Source of the DNA: Arthrobacter ulcerisalmonis | GTDB taxonomy: Bacteria > Actinomycetota > Actinomycetes > Actinomycetales > Micrococcaceae | Assembly: GCF_900609065.1 (NCBI RefSeq) | Contig: NZ_UXAU01000009.1 | Location: 248,001 to 312,000 of the forward strand | Direction of reading: 5' to 3' | DNA: 64,000 nucleotides | Shown: positions 17,162 through 25,756 of the stretch, one piece after another | Layout: every line of letters starts with the position of its first letter | Position numbering within the stretch: the first letter of the stretch is position 1 | Notes under the pieces: model-generated | The model's input: only the letters and a program-made list of their open reading frames with translations | Databases searched by the model: none | What the model was told of the DNA's origin: nothing | Made by a program: the position numbers and the translations under genes

Positions 17162-18634
17162 TCAGTGTCCGGACTCCACGTGGCTGAGTCGGACTTTGGA
17201 TGAGAGGAGCAACGAACTGACGATTCCAATGAGGGAAGCGCAGACCGCGATCAGCAGTCCTGCTTCGTAGTTTGCCGGGGTGGGCGGTTCCATCGGGGCA
17301 TGCCCGGCAGAGATCGCTGCGGCGTACAGGGAGGTACCCAGGGCGGAGGCAAAAAGTGCCATGCTGACGTAGACGGATGCCGTGCCCGCACCTTGCTCAT
17401 CGGTGGCCTCTGCCGCGATGACGTTCACGGCAACTGTGACCATGGCGGTGAAACCGAAGGCATAAATCAGCACTCCGACCACCACGGCGGGGATGCTCGC
17501 GTAGCCCAGGTAGATGACAATGATTCCAATGGAGCACGCTATGGCGGACACGAGTTGCACCCATTTGGCCGGGTACTTCTGCAGCAGCGGGACTGTGAAA
17601 CGTGGGGCAATGAAACCGGCCAGGATGTATGGCGAAAACAGGAGGGATGCCAGGAAGAGGCTAAGGCCAAATCCGTAGCCGAGAAGGGTCGGGCTGGTCT
17701 GTGCCCAGCCGAGGACGGTACTGAACAGGATCAAGCCGATGATTCCGGTCTGAACGAACACCGCGTACGCAGGCAGCAGCCGGGTGCTGAACGCCTTCTT
17801 CACGTCCAGCAGAGGATGGCGCGATTTGGATTCCCAGTAGAAGGACAGGGCGACGAGCGCCAGGCCTGAAAGAACGAAGCCGATGGTGGCACCGGAGAAG
17901 ACTCCCCAGGTCGTGCTCTCGTTTACTCCGATGCACAAGGAGGTCAGGCCGATGCCCATGAGGATAACTCCGCCGTAGTTGACGGTGCGCGAACTGCCGG
18001 CGTTACGGATCTTGGCATCCGATTCGGCTACCCAGACGAGAGTGGCGACGAGTCCTATGACGGTGAGAATTGCCCCGATCCAGAAGCCTGTCCGCCACGA
18101 TGCTCCCGCATCAATGAGGAGGCCGCCAAGCCCCAGCCCCAGAGGGATTCCGACTGCCTGGAAGGCAGCGATGATTCCGATCGCTTTCCTCCTGTCGGGA
18201 GCCGTGAGGCGGTCATTGAGGATGCCGATTGTCAGGGCCTGGCCGGCGACCACCCCGACGAGGGCACGGCCAATCACCAGCGTGATGAAGTTAGGTGCAA
18301 GGGCGCTTAGGGCGAAGCCCGCAGTGATGAGGACAAGGCAGATGATGAGCACGCGCCGATGGCCATTCAGATCGCCGATCTTCGAAAGAACGGGTACTGA
18401 GGCTCCGCCAGCCAGCAGGGTCGCAGCAACTGCCCAGGAGACCTGTCCGGGGGCAAGCCCGAGATCGACTGCCATGGGGCCGTAGAAGGGGATGGCTATG
18501 AGGGCGCCTACTTCATTGAGCAGCTGAAGCAGGGCCAAGGTGAGGGCCATGAGCAGCCCGCGGGATTTCCATGAAACTCGGCCTTGCGCAGTTCTGACCG
18601 GAGACCTGTCAGGAATTCCTTCAATGGTGGTCAT
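17162..18634 (-). CDS. MFS transporter, DHA2-like
   Basis: A 490-residue polytopic membrane protein with about 14 hydrophobic segments, the first at residues 28-50. Conserved MFS loops are visible: GDLNGHRRVLI between helices 2 and 3 (motif A type) and IGRALVGVVAGQ in helix 4. It starts at ATG 18634 with AAAGGA at good spacing. It shares direction with the aldehyde dehydrogenase gene downstream (267-base gap). Its promoter region carries an inverted repeat containing the presumed GntR operator. Likely jobs are uptake of an aromatic substrate or efflux of a toxic intermediate. Confidence 0.8.
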   Translation of the reverse strand: MTTIEGIPDRSPVRTAQGRVSWKSRGLLMALTLALLQLLNEVGALIAIPFYGPMAVDLGLAPGQVSWAVAATLLAGGASVPVLSKIGDLNGHRRVLIICLVLITAGFALSALAPNFITLVIGRALVGVVAGQALTIGILNDRLTAPDRRKAIGIIAAFQAVGIPLGLGLGGLLIDAGASWRTGFWIGAILTVIGLVATLVWVAESDAKIRNAGSSRTVNYGGVILMGIGLTSLCIGVNESTTWGVFSGATIGFVLSGLALVALSFYWESKSRHPLLDVKKAFSTRLLPAYAVFVQTGIIGLILFSTVLGWAQTSPTLLGYGFGLSLFLASLLFSPYILAGFIAPRFTVPLLQKYPAKWVQLVSAIACSIGIIVIYLGYASIPAVVVGVLIYAFGFTAMVTVAVNVIAAEATDEQGAGTASVYVSMALFASALGTSLYAAAISAGHAPMEPPTPANYEAGLLIAVCASLIGIVSSLLLSSKVRLSHVESGH

Positions 18635-18754
18635 GTGGGTTTAGTCCTTTCGCCCTTGAAAGTGATGAGGGGTTCAAATCGATCCGGCCAGGCGCCAGCT
18701 GCAGCGGTTCTGCATCGGATCGGGGAGTCAGCGCAATCCGCCGATACGACGAAT

Positions 18755-18775
18755 CCTATCCTCTTGTCGGATAGG
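18755..18775. promoter_or_regulatory. presumed GntR operator upstream of the MFS gene
   Basis: CCTATCC (18755-18761) and GGATAGG (18769-18775) form a perfect inverted repeat. The right arm lies within TTGTCGGATAG (18764-18774), which matches sites in front of the GntR gene and the P450/SDR pair. It lies 120-140 bases upstream of the permease start. Confidence 0.55.
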
Positions 18776-18820
18776 TTGCTAGGTGTTTGGCAGGTATATC
18801 TTTACCGCGCCTGCGGAGGC

Positions 18821-19576
18821 TTAGATGGTGAGGCCGCCGTCGATCAGCAGTGATGAGCCTGTCGTGAAGCCCGCTTCGTCGGAAACGAGGTGCAGAGCAG
18901 CCTTGGCGATTTCGTCTGGTTGACCGATTCGACCCAGGGGTGTGGCTGCAATTCCCATGCGTGCGACGTCTTGGGCTTCCGGGGCGAGGAAGATTTCCGT
19001 CTGAACCATGCCGGGCCGGATTTCGTTGACGCGGATGCCGTCGGCCGCGTGCTCCAGGGCGAGGGATTTTGTCAGCTGCCTTACGGCACCCTTGGACATG
19101 GAGTACAGGCCCGTTCCGGGTACGGGGCGTTCGGAGGCCACTGAGTTGATGTTGAGGATCGTTCCTCGGGTTGGGGTCCGCAGCATGAGCTTTACGGCGT
19201 GGACGGACGCTACGAAGTAGGATCGGAGGTTGACGTTCATGATGTGCTCGAAGTCGGCTGTAGTGCAGTTGACCAGGGGCTTCGTGAGTTCGGTCGCCGC
19301 GTTGTTGACCAGGATATCCAGTCTTCCGGTTCTTTCCACGGCGGAATCCAGCAGCCACCGCAGCTCGTCGGGGACTGAGGCGTCTGTTTGGATGAACTCG
19401 GCAATGCCGCCGGCACTGCGGATTTTATCGACTACTGCACCCCCGCGTTCACGGCGACGTCCAGAGACAAAGACGTGGGCTCCGTTGGCGGCGAATTCCC
19501 GGGCGATTGCTTCGCCGATTCCCGACGTGCTGCCGACGACGACCGCTGTTCTTCCGGAGAGTTTTGGTGTGTGCAA
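18821..19576 (-). CDS. SDR-family oxidoreductase
   Basis: A 251-residue classical short-chain dehydrogenase. Cofactor motif GSTSGIG (15-21) replaces the usual TGxxxGIG first Thr by Gly-Ser. NNAA is at 91-94, catalytic Ser145, and Tyr158-x3-Lys162 (YSMSK). The start is TTG 19576 preceded by AAGGAG seven bases away, so the unusual start is well supported. It is fifth in the minus-strand run that begins with the flavin monooxygenase. NAD(P)-dependent oxidation of an alcohol or keto reduction of a pathway intermediate is expected; the substrate is unknown. Confidence 0.85.
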   Translation of the reverse strand: MHTPKLSGRTAVVVGSTSGIGEAIAREFAANGAHVFVSGRRRERGGAVVDKIRSAGGIAEFIQTDASVPDELRWLLDSAVERTGRLDILVNNAATELTKPLVNCTTADFEHIMNVNLRSYFVASVHAVKLMLRTPTRGTILNINSVASERPVPGTGLYSMSKGAVRQLTKSLALEHAADGIRVNEIRPGMVQTEIFLAPEAQDVARMGIAATPLGRIGQPDEIAKAALHLVSDEAGFTTGSSLLIDGGLTI

Positions 19577-19611
19577 AGGGTTGCTCCTTAAGTATGGGGT
19601 CCGTATGTTCC

Positions 19612-20379
19612 CTACATGACGTATCCGCCGTTTGGGGAGATCGTCTGGCCTGTGATGAACGCCGCTTCGGGGCTGGCAAGGTAGACAATCGTGGCAGCGA
19701 GTTCTTCTGCGCTTGCTGCTCTGTTCAGAACTCCCATGCCCACGACAGCAGCCCTCACCGCAGGGTCTTCCGGAAGCATGGGCGTGTCGGTGGCGCCGGG
19801 TGCCACAGCATTAACCCGGATGTTCTCCGGTCCCAGCAGCGCCGCGGTGGCTCTCGTGAGGCCCAGGACACCGGCTTTGGCTGCGGGATATGCCGCCGCG
19901 AGTGGGAAATTCGCCAGCGCCCCCACGCTGGAGATGTTGATGATGGAGCCTCCGGCTGCGCCATTGTTGCGCATCACGGGAACAGCCGCCCGGGTTACGT
20001 AGAAGGTGCCGAGCAGGTTGACGTTGACCACTAGGGAGAAGTCTTCGTCGGTGATCTCACTCAGGTCGTTGCCGAGGCCGCTTTTCATACGTCGGGGTGA
20101 ATCTGGAATCCCGGCGCTGTTGACCACAACGTCAAGTCTGGAATGGTCCGTATCGATCCGTTCCATAAGGGCGTTGACCTGCGCGCTTTGGGTCACGTCA
20201 AGGGCGACCTGAATGAGGCGTGGATTCTGGTCCGCCGCCCCCGACCCGGGGTGCAGGTCTGCGGCGTACACGGTGGCTCCCTCGGCCAGCAGTCGCTCCG
20301 CGACCGCCCATCCTATGCCGGAACCGGCTCCCGTAACGAGCGCTACCTGATTGGAGAACCTTCGATAGTTGTCGGCCAT
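19612..20379 (-). CDS. SDR-family oxidoreductase
   Basis: A 255-residue classical SDR from ATG 20379 behind AAAAGGAG. Motifs: TGAGSGIG (16-23), NSAG (87-90), Ser150/151 and Tyr164-x3-Lys168 (YPAAK), with a C-terminal ITGQTISPNGGYVM typical of FabG-like SDRs. It lies three bases after the alpha/beta hydrolase stop and 35 bases ahead of the next SDR, clearly one transcript. It is not a close copy of its neighbour, so the two probably act on different intermediates. Confidence 0.85.
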   Translation of the reverse strand: MADNYRRFSNQVALVTGAGSGIGWAVAERLLAEGATVYAADLHPGSGAADQNPRLIQVALDVTQSAQVNALMERIDTDHSRLDVVVNSAGIPDSPRRMKSGLGNDLSEITDEDFSLVVNVNLLGTFYVTRAAVPVMRNNGAAGGSIINISSVGALANFPLAAAYPAAKAGVLGLTRATAALLGPENIRVNAVAPGATDTPMLPEDPAVRAAVVGMGVLNRAASAEELAATIVYLASPEAAFITGQTISPNGGYVM

Positions 20380-20382
20380 GTT

Positions 20383-21447
20383 CTACTCCTTTTGTATTTC
20401 CTGTGAGGCGTCGTTTTGGCCCCGGGTGCCGAATTGCGCGTCGAGCCAGTGAAGAACCGGGAGGCACGTCTCTTCAGAGTTTGCTTCGAACATGAGTCCG
20501 TGGCCATTGCCGTGTATTCCGAAATCGGTCAGCGATATGAGCTCGGCTTGCGCCCCGTTCCGCGTGAGAAAATCCACAACCGGGGGCGCGAAACTTCCGG
20601 CGGGGGACGTCTCGCCGACAAGGATTGCTACGGGCACGTCGGCGAATCCGGCGATCGTTGCAGGTCCTTCATGGGAAAGCTGGGATGCCTCGGCGTCGGC
20701 GGGGAGGGTGGCGACGGGGGTTGCTGTCAGTCCCCAGGTGAGGTTTCCCAGACCGGGAAGCTGCGCAAAAGGCGGTCCCATGGGTTCGATGGCGACAATG
20801 CCTGCCACTGACGCCGGTCGAAGATTCAGGGCCAGCCATCCGGCCGACGCCCCGGCCGAGTGCGTGATCACCACGGCGGGGCCCACAAGGTCCAGAAGGT
20901 CAGCCATCCGTAGACCGTCGACGCGCTGGCCCTCAGCGAGATCGGCCGGCATGGCGCCCAAGGCAGCCGTTAGCTGCTGCATTTCGGCTCCCTTTGGGTC
21001 ACGGGCCCACGGCCACGCCGTCTGGGTGTCGCCGGCCTGTTCGGGTGCGAAGAGCATGCTCGCCAGTTCAAAGCTGGTCTGTGGTCCTGTCTCACCCAGG
21101 ACGTGGGGATGACGGAAGGATCGTCCGTGGCCTGGCCGGTCCACGACGTAGACGGCGTAACCCTCCCGGAGGAAGCGTTCAGCCCAGCCGGGCCGGCCGT
21201 CGGGGGTGCCCAGCCAGTCAGTGCCCTGACCTCCGCCGCCGTGGACGAAAATCAGCGGGTAGGGCTGGGTGATCCGGGACGGGGCCATCCACTCGACGTA
21301 CATCTGTCCGCGCTGAACGGTGCCGAATTCGGTGGCGACGGCGTCGCCAGGGACCCAAAAGAACCCGCGCTTCTGATTGAAGGCGGTTCGATCCTGTGCG
21401 TGAGGTGGTTGATCCCGTGCAAGGCCTTCCGTGGCAGGGCGCGTCAC
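20383..21447 (-). CDS. alpha/beta hydrolase
   Basis: A 354-residue hydrolase. The oxyanion motif is FVHGGGGQG (67-75), the nucleophile elbow THSAGAS has Ser197, and a late His (H312 or H316 in GIHGNGHG) can complete the triad. No signal peptide is seen, so it is cytosolic. The GTG start overlaps the stop of the upstream beta-lactamase-family gene, giving translational coupling. Ester or lactone cleavage in the pathway is the likely role, either on the incoming compound or on a product of the co-transcribed monooxygenase. Confidence 0.8.
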   Translation of the reverse strand: MTRPATEGLARDQPPHAQDRTAFNQKRGFFWVPGDAVATEFGTVQRGQMYVEWMAPSRITQPYPLIFVHGGGGQGTDWLGTPDGRPGWAERFLREGYAVYVVDRPGHGRSFRHPHVLGETGPQTSFELASMLFAPEQAGDTQTAWPWARDPKGAEMQQLTAALGAMPADLAEGQRVDGLRMADLLDLVGPAVVITHSAGASAGWLALNLRPASVAGIVAIEPMGPPFAQLPGLGNLTWGLTATPVATLPADAEASQLSHEGPATIAGFADVPVAILVGETSPAGSFAPPVVDFLTRNGAQAELISLTDFGIHGNGHGLMFEANSEETCLPVLHWLDAQFGTRGQNDASQEIQKE

Positions 21448-22598
21448 TGGAGTGCCCCCACTGCAATGTCCGATAGTCTCTGGAACCGCTCAATGTTGGC
21501 AGCCTGGTTGAGGAGTCCCGCTGTCAATGCCACAAATACGAGGTCGAGTTCCGGATCGATCCAATACAAGGTGCTTCCGGCGCCGTAGTTACCGAAGGTT
21601 TCGGCAGTGGTGAGCGTCCCGAACTGGTGGCGTACCATGGCTGAGCCGCGAAGGCTGAACCCGAGACCCAAATATGCGGGTGGCGGCGTGTAACCCGCAC
21701 GCAGGGCGACGGCCTTATAGATCTCGTTGGGCAGATCACCTGTCCAGTTCTGTCGTGCGAGGGCAATCATGCGGGGAGAAATGATGCGGTTTCCATCCAG
21801 TTCACCTCCTCGCCTGAGCATTTCGGCGAATCGCAGCAGATCTCCGGAGGTGGATGCCGCACCGACCCAGGTAGCTTCGTTGGCTTCCGCCTCGTAGAGA
21901 CCGTTGTCTCCCGGGGTAGTGCGGGACAGCGCCTTGACAGGCACCGTTCCCCTCATGTCTGGGATGACGTGGCGATCCTTCATGTGGGGCCTGATTCCCA
22001 GGCCTGAATCCTTCATGCCCAGAGGCCCGAAGAGGTCAGCTTCGAGGATCTCGTTGATGGACCTCCGGGCAGGGTCCGTCCGGCGAAGGACTTCGCCCAG
22101 CAGGACATGGTTGACCATGGGGGAGTAGTCACATCGATCGCCGGGCTCGCTGTTTCCGGCGGCTGCCTCACAGACGGCGGCGACCATCTCGTCGAGGTTG
22201 TCCTGGTACATTCCCGGGCGCACTTCCCACATGCCGGGTATTCCCGTTGTGTGGGTGAGAAAATGGAAGATGGTGGCGCGGTCGCGCGGGGCCCCAGAGA
22301 ATTCCGGAATGATCTCGGACATTCTCGTGGTCAGGGCGAAACGCCCAAGCTCGACGGCCCTCAGAATCAGGACGTTGATGAAGGCTTTGGTACAGGAGAA
22401 AATGGAGAAGACACTGTCCTGCGTGATGGGCGAGGTTTTTGCCTCATCGGCGAAGCCGGCTGCGTGATCGAACAGCAGTTCACCGGCATGCGCTATCTTG
22501 ATGGACGCCCCAAAATAGTGACCTGAGGACACATCGTGGTCCACAACGTTCTTCAGCTCATCCATCCGGCTCAGAGAAAGCCTCCGGTTTCCGGTCAT
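21444..22598 (-). CDS. serine hydrolase of the beta-lactamase (class C/EstB) family
   Basis: A 384-residue protein with the S-x-x-K motif Ser68-CT-Lys71 (IFSCTKAF) and Tyr158 in the YxN position (YSPMVN, where the Asn is displaced). No signal peptide is present, which argues against a periplasmic penicillin-binding role and for a cytoplasmic esterase such as EstB. It overlaps the monooxygenase stop by four bases (ATGA) and the alpha/beta hydrolase start, so three genes are translationally coupled. Two unrelated serine hydrolases side by side suggest that ester-bond chemistry is central to this operon. Confidence 0.8.
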   Translation of the reverse strand: MTGNRRLSLSRMDELKNVVDHDVSSGHYFGASIKIAHAGELLFDHAAGFADEAKTSPITQDSVFSIFSCTKAFINVLILRAVELGRFALTTRMSEIIPEFSGAPRDRATIFHFLTHTTGIPGMWEVRPGMYQDNLDEMVAAVCEAAAGNSEPGDRCDYSPMVNHVLLGEVLRRTDPARRSINEILEADLFGPLGMKDSGLGIRPHMKDRHVIPDMRGTVPVKALSRTTPGDNGLYEAEANEATWVGAASTSGDLLRFAEMLRRGGELDGNRIISPRMIALARQNWTGDLPNEIYKAVALRAGYTPPPAYLGLGFSLRGSAMVRHQFGTLTTAETFGNYGAGSTLYWIDPELDLVFVALTAGLLNQAANIERFQRLSDIAVGALQ

Positions 22599-23824
22599 CG
22601 GTTGGTCCGTCCTTGTCCGCTTGAAATGGGTTCGGGTGTCAGCAGCGAGGGGCTGCGGATACCATCGAGGGCCTTGAGGAATCCAAGCTGGGCCTCGGGA
22701 GTGGAGGTTCCCTGCCGCATTGGCTCCGTCGCCGCCGCGAGGGACTCCGCATCCAGGCCGCCGTAAACGATGTTCTTCAGATTGCTTGCCATGGGAGATG
22801 TCATGGTCGAAAAGGTCTTGACGCGTTCTTCTGCATACCGGTCCAGGATTGACTCATCGGCGGCCCCTCCCAGCAGCGCGCGGAACGCTTCGTGCAGGGC
22901 GAAAACGTCGTACAGCCCTGTTGTGAGGCCCAGTCCACCCGTCGGGTTTGTCAGGTGCGCTGCGTCACCGGCCAGAACAACTCGTCCCTGCCGCAGTTTG
23001 GAGGAGAGCCGCTGGTGCATCCGGTAGGGCCTGAAGTCGACAAGCTCGTACTCGGCATCTGGCCCGAGAAGCGCGCGAAAGTACTCCTCGATCCGGGACG
23101 CGACTGTTTCTTCAGGAAGAGCTGCCGATTCCTGGATGGTGCAGCGCCACAGTCCGTCCCGGTTGATCTGCCCGATGACAGCCGGCAGCGTGGGATGAAC
23201 GAAGAGGTTTGAACTCTTGAAACCGAGCTGCCGGAAATCGAAGTGCAGATTGGTGGCTATGAAGCGCTCATCCCAGGTAGTCCCGTCCAGAGTCGCGCCG
23301 ATGAGCGTGCGGATCGAACTTCGGCCGCCGTCGGCGCCTACCACCCAGTTCGACCTGTGAGTGCGTGTACTCCCTGTTTCGTTCGAGAGGGTGAGACTGA
23401 CACCATGGGCGTCCTGTTCAAGACTGGTCACTTGCGTATCCCAATGAATGGTCACATGCGGCATTCGCGCCAAGTGCTCAAGAACAATGTTGCACAGCTC
23501 GCCCTGCCCCATGTGGATGTTAAAGGGCGTTGGATGATGACCTTCCAGGACCGTGTTCGGTGCAGACAGCACTTCACCGGTTCGGACCAGATGCATGTTG
23601 AAGCCCTCGTGGTCCACATGGCCCCGCTGCTTCATATCCTCCAGGATCCCGTAACCGTCCAAGTCCGGCAGCAGTGAATTGAGGTAGACCATCGCACGGG
23701 GAGACATGTTCGGTTCTGCCTCGGTTTCGATGACCGTAACAGGGACGCCGTCCCGGGCCAAAGCCAACGCCATAACAAGCCCCACTGGGCCTGCGCCCAC
23801 TACACACACAGATTCCGTGTCCAT
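22595..23824 (-). CDS. class A FAD-dependent aromatic monooxygenase
   Basis: A 409-residue flavoprotein hydroxylase of the PHBH/MhpA group. It shows the dinucleotide motif GAGPVG (10-15), the DG motif GADGGRSS (163-170) and the GD motif GDAAHLTNPTGGLGL (286-300). It starts at ATG 23824 with GAGGAGG in front, the best ribosome site in the operon. Such enzymes put a hydroxyl group on a phenol, sometimes with loss of a substituent, to give hydroquinones or hydroxyquinols, which fits the dioxygenase read from the other side of the same promoter region. The exact substrate is unknown. Confidence 0.85.
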   Translation of the reverse strand: MDTESVCVVGAGPVGLVMALALARDGVPVTVIETEAEPNMSPRAMVYLNSLLPDLDGYGILEDMKQRGHVDHEGFNMHLVRTGEVLSAPNTVLEGHHPTPFNIHMGQGELCNIVLEHLARMPHVTIHWDTQVTSLEQDAHGVSLTLSNETGSTRTHRSNWVVGADGGRSSIRTLIGATLDGTTWDERFIATNLHFDFRQLGFKSSNLFVHPTLPAVIGQINRDGLWRCTIQESAALPEETVASRIEEYFRALLGPDAEYELVDFRPYRMHQRLSSKLRQGRVVLAGDAAHLTNPTGGLGLTTGLYDVFALHEAFRALLGGAADESILDRYAEERVKTFSTMTSPMASNLKNIVYGGLDAESLAAATEPMRQGTSTPEAQLGFLKALDGIRSPSLLTPEPISSGQGRTNR

Positions 23825-23889
23825 GAATTCCTCCTCTTTGAGGGTGGTTGATGCCAGCCCTATGCCTTGACGGCTTATTTAGGATAGTG

Positions 23890-23923
23890 TGTCAGACAGC
23901 ACATGACAACCTGTATGACAGGT
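23890..23923. promoter_or_regulatory. two presumed GntR operators in the divergent monooxygenase/dioxygenase promoter
   Basis: TGTCAGACA (23890-23898) and, 11 bases further, the palindrome ACCTGTATGACAGGT (23909-23923) with core TGTATGACA. Both fit the TGTNNNACA form typical of FCD-type GntR regulators. They sit between the starts of the two divergent operons (23824 and 23968), where one regulator could control both. Confidence 0.6.
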
Positions 23924-23967
23924 ACATGGCTGCCGCTTTGGCTACGCCGAATCAAAGGAGATTAGAA

Positions 23968-24921
23968 ATGACGTATGTAACGGGCTCCCACCACGTCACG
24001 CTGTCCGTCGGGCATGCGCAGGAAGACGTCGATTTCCACACAAAGGTGCTGGGAATGCGCTTCATCAAGAAGACGGTCCTCTATGACGGTTCCACCCCGA
24101 TTTATCACCTCTATTACTCGAACGCGAACGGCGATCCCTCCTCGGTCGTGACCACGTTCCCGTGGGCCCAGGCCGGCGTGTACGGCAAACGGGGCACCAA
24201 CCAGGCCCGGGAAGTGTTCCTCTCTGTCCCGTCGGATTCTTTGGACTACTGGGACAAGCGACTCGGCCAGCACGATATCGAAACCCAGATGACCGAAGTG
24301 TTCGGCGAACGACGCGTAAACTTCCGACACCCCTCAGGACTCGAATACGTCATGGTGGGCAACGAAGCCGATCCCCGCGAGGGCTTTACCGGCAACGGAG
24401 TCTCCGCCGAGCATGCTGTCCACGGAATCCATGGCACCGGAGTGCACGTCTATGACCAGGACCGGATGGTCGAGTTTGCCCGCGATGTGTTCCAGGCCAA
24501 GGGAAACATCCAGGAAGAAGGAGACCGGGTCCGCTTCCAGGTCGGCGATGACAAGTTCGGCAACTACGTCGAATTGACCGGCAACCGCACCGATGAGCAG
24601 GGAACCTGGCATTACGGGGCCGGCACCTACCACCACTTCGCTTGGAATCTGGACACCCTGGAGAACCAGAACGCCATTAAGTTCGAAATTGAAGGGGCCG
24701 GTTATACCGACATCTCCGAACTGAAGAATCGCACCTATTTCAAGTCCCACTACGTCCGCACCCCCGGCGGGGCGCTGTTCGAACTCGCGGTGACTCATAA
24801 CGAGGGTGGTTGGGACTGCGACGAGTCCCCCGAGGAGTTGGGCCAGGCGTTCATGCTCCCCCCGCAGTTCGAGGATCAGCGTCAGTCCATCATGGACCAG
24901 CTCGAACCCATTCAGGACTAG
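23968..24921 (+). CDS. PcpA/LinE-type hydroquinone ring-cleaving dioxygenase (VOC fold)
   Basis: A 317-residue extradiol-type dioxygenase from ATG 23968 behind AAAGGAG. It follows the PcpA/LinE pattern along its whole length: GSHHVTL at the start, VLYDGSTPIYHLYY (38-51), a TTFPW turn, TYHHFAWN (220-227) and VRTPGGALFEL (263-273). The predicted Fe(II) ligands are His9, His223 and Glu272, in line with those known for PcpA. The family cleaves (chloro)hydroquinones next to a hydroxyl to give 4-hydroxymuconic semialdehydes or acyl chlorides. It heads the operon with an esterase and maleylacetate reductase, which is the expected pathway order. Confidence 0.9.
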   Translation: MTYVTGSHHVTLSVGHAQEDVDFHTKVLGMRFIKKTVLYDGSTPIYHLYYSNANGDPSSVVTTFPWAQAGVYGKRGTNQAREVFLSVPSDSLDYWDKRLGQHDIETQMTEVFGERRVNFRHPSGLEYVMVGNEADPREGFTGNGVSAEHAVHGIHGTGVHVYDQDRMVEFARDVFQAKGNIQEEGDRVRFQVGDDKFGNYVELTGNRTDEQGTWHYGAGTYHHFAWNLDTLENQNAIKFEIEGAGYTDISELKNRTYFKSHYVRTPGGALFELAVTHNEGGWDCDESPEELGQAFMLPPQFEDQRQSIMDQLEPIQD

Positions 24922-24950
24922 ATCTGTCAGCTGCCACACGAGGCTGAACA

Positions 24951-24991
24951 GCGGTGACGCGGAAATTGCCGGTACCCGTCCGCGTCACCGC
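24951..24991 (+). terminator. hairpin after the dioxygenase gene
   Basis: GCGGTGACGCGGA and its exact complement form a 13-bp stem with a 15-base loop, 29 bases after the dioxygenase stop. No strong T run follows, so it may act as an attenuator or mRNA stabiliser that raises dioxygenase expression over the downstream genes. Confidence 0.5.
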
Positions 24992-25034
24992 TTCTGCCCT
25001 TGCCGGGGTTACAGAAGATTGAAAAGGAGCGCTC

Positions 25035-25742
25035 TTGAGTTCAGCAATAAATCAGCGGCAGTCCCTGAGGGAATGGGGCGCGCCTGCGCAGGAGGCGGCT
25101 ATGGCAATACTTTCCGTCCACGGTAGGGGCCAGAATCCTGAAATCATGAAGGACTTTGCCAGCTTCCTGAACGTCCCGGGGGCCCGGTTCTACGCACCCT
25201 CAGCCGAGGGGGCGACGTGGTATCCAGAGCCGTTCCTTGAACCACTGGAGCGGAACCAACCGCAGCTTGATCTCTCTTTGGCGCTCATACCGCAATATCT
25301 CACCATAATCGCTTCGGCCGGGTTCGCTCCCGACAAAACGGTGTTGTGGGGCTTCTCCCAAGGCGCCTGCCTCCTGTCACATTTCCTCGCGACCCGCCAT
25401 TACAGGTGCGGTGGGGCGGTACTCTTCACCGGCGGGCATCTCGGGCCCGGGCCGCTCCCCGAGTACGCAGGCCGGCCCCTGACGGGCATGCCGGTCCTCA
25501 TGCGCACCATCGCAGAGGACCCTTGGGTCCCCAGATGGCGCGTAGAGGAAACCGCCTCGAACCTCACCCGGCAGGGCGCCGACGTCGACCTCAAGGTCGC
25601 CCCCGGCACGGAACACATCATCACGGCGGAAGCCTTCACGGCGGCCTCCGAGCTCATTAACACCCTGGCACCGAAGAAGGGAAGCTCCTCCCGCTCCTTC
25701 GTGCCGGAGGTCACGGCGTCGTCGGGCCCGAAAAATCCATGA
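25035..25742 (+). CDS. alpha/beta hydrolase, phospholipase/carboxylesterase type
   Basis: A 235-residue hydrolase. The start is TTG 25035, supported by AAGGAG six bases away. Motifs are VHGRGQN (28-34), nucleophile Ser108 in GFSQGAC, Asp162 (EDPWVP) and His194 (GTEHII), a complete triad in the order of the YpfH/carboxylesterase group. No signal peptide. It lies between the ring-cleavage dioxygenase and maleylacetate reductase. Hydrolysis of an ester- or lactone-type ring-cleavage product is plausible. Overlaps the next frame's first possible start. Confidence 0.8.
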   Translation: MSSAINQRQSLREWGAPAQEAAMAILSVHGRGQNPEIMKDFASFLNVPGARFYAPSAEGATWYPEPFLEPLERNQPQLDLSLALIPQYLTIIASAGFAPDKTVLWGFSQGACLLSHFLATRHYRCGGAVLFTGGHLGPGPLPEYAGRPLTGMPVLMRTIAEDPWVPRWRVEETASNLTRQGADVDLKVAPGTEHIITAEAFTAASELINTLAPKKGSSSRSFVPEVTASSGPKNP

Positions 25743-25756
25743 AGGAAGGTAAATTA

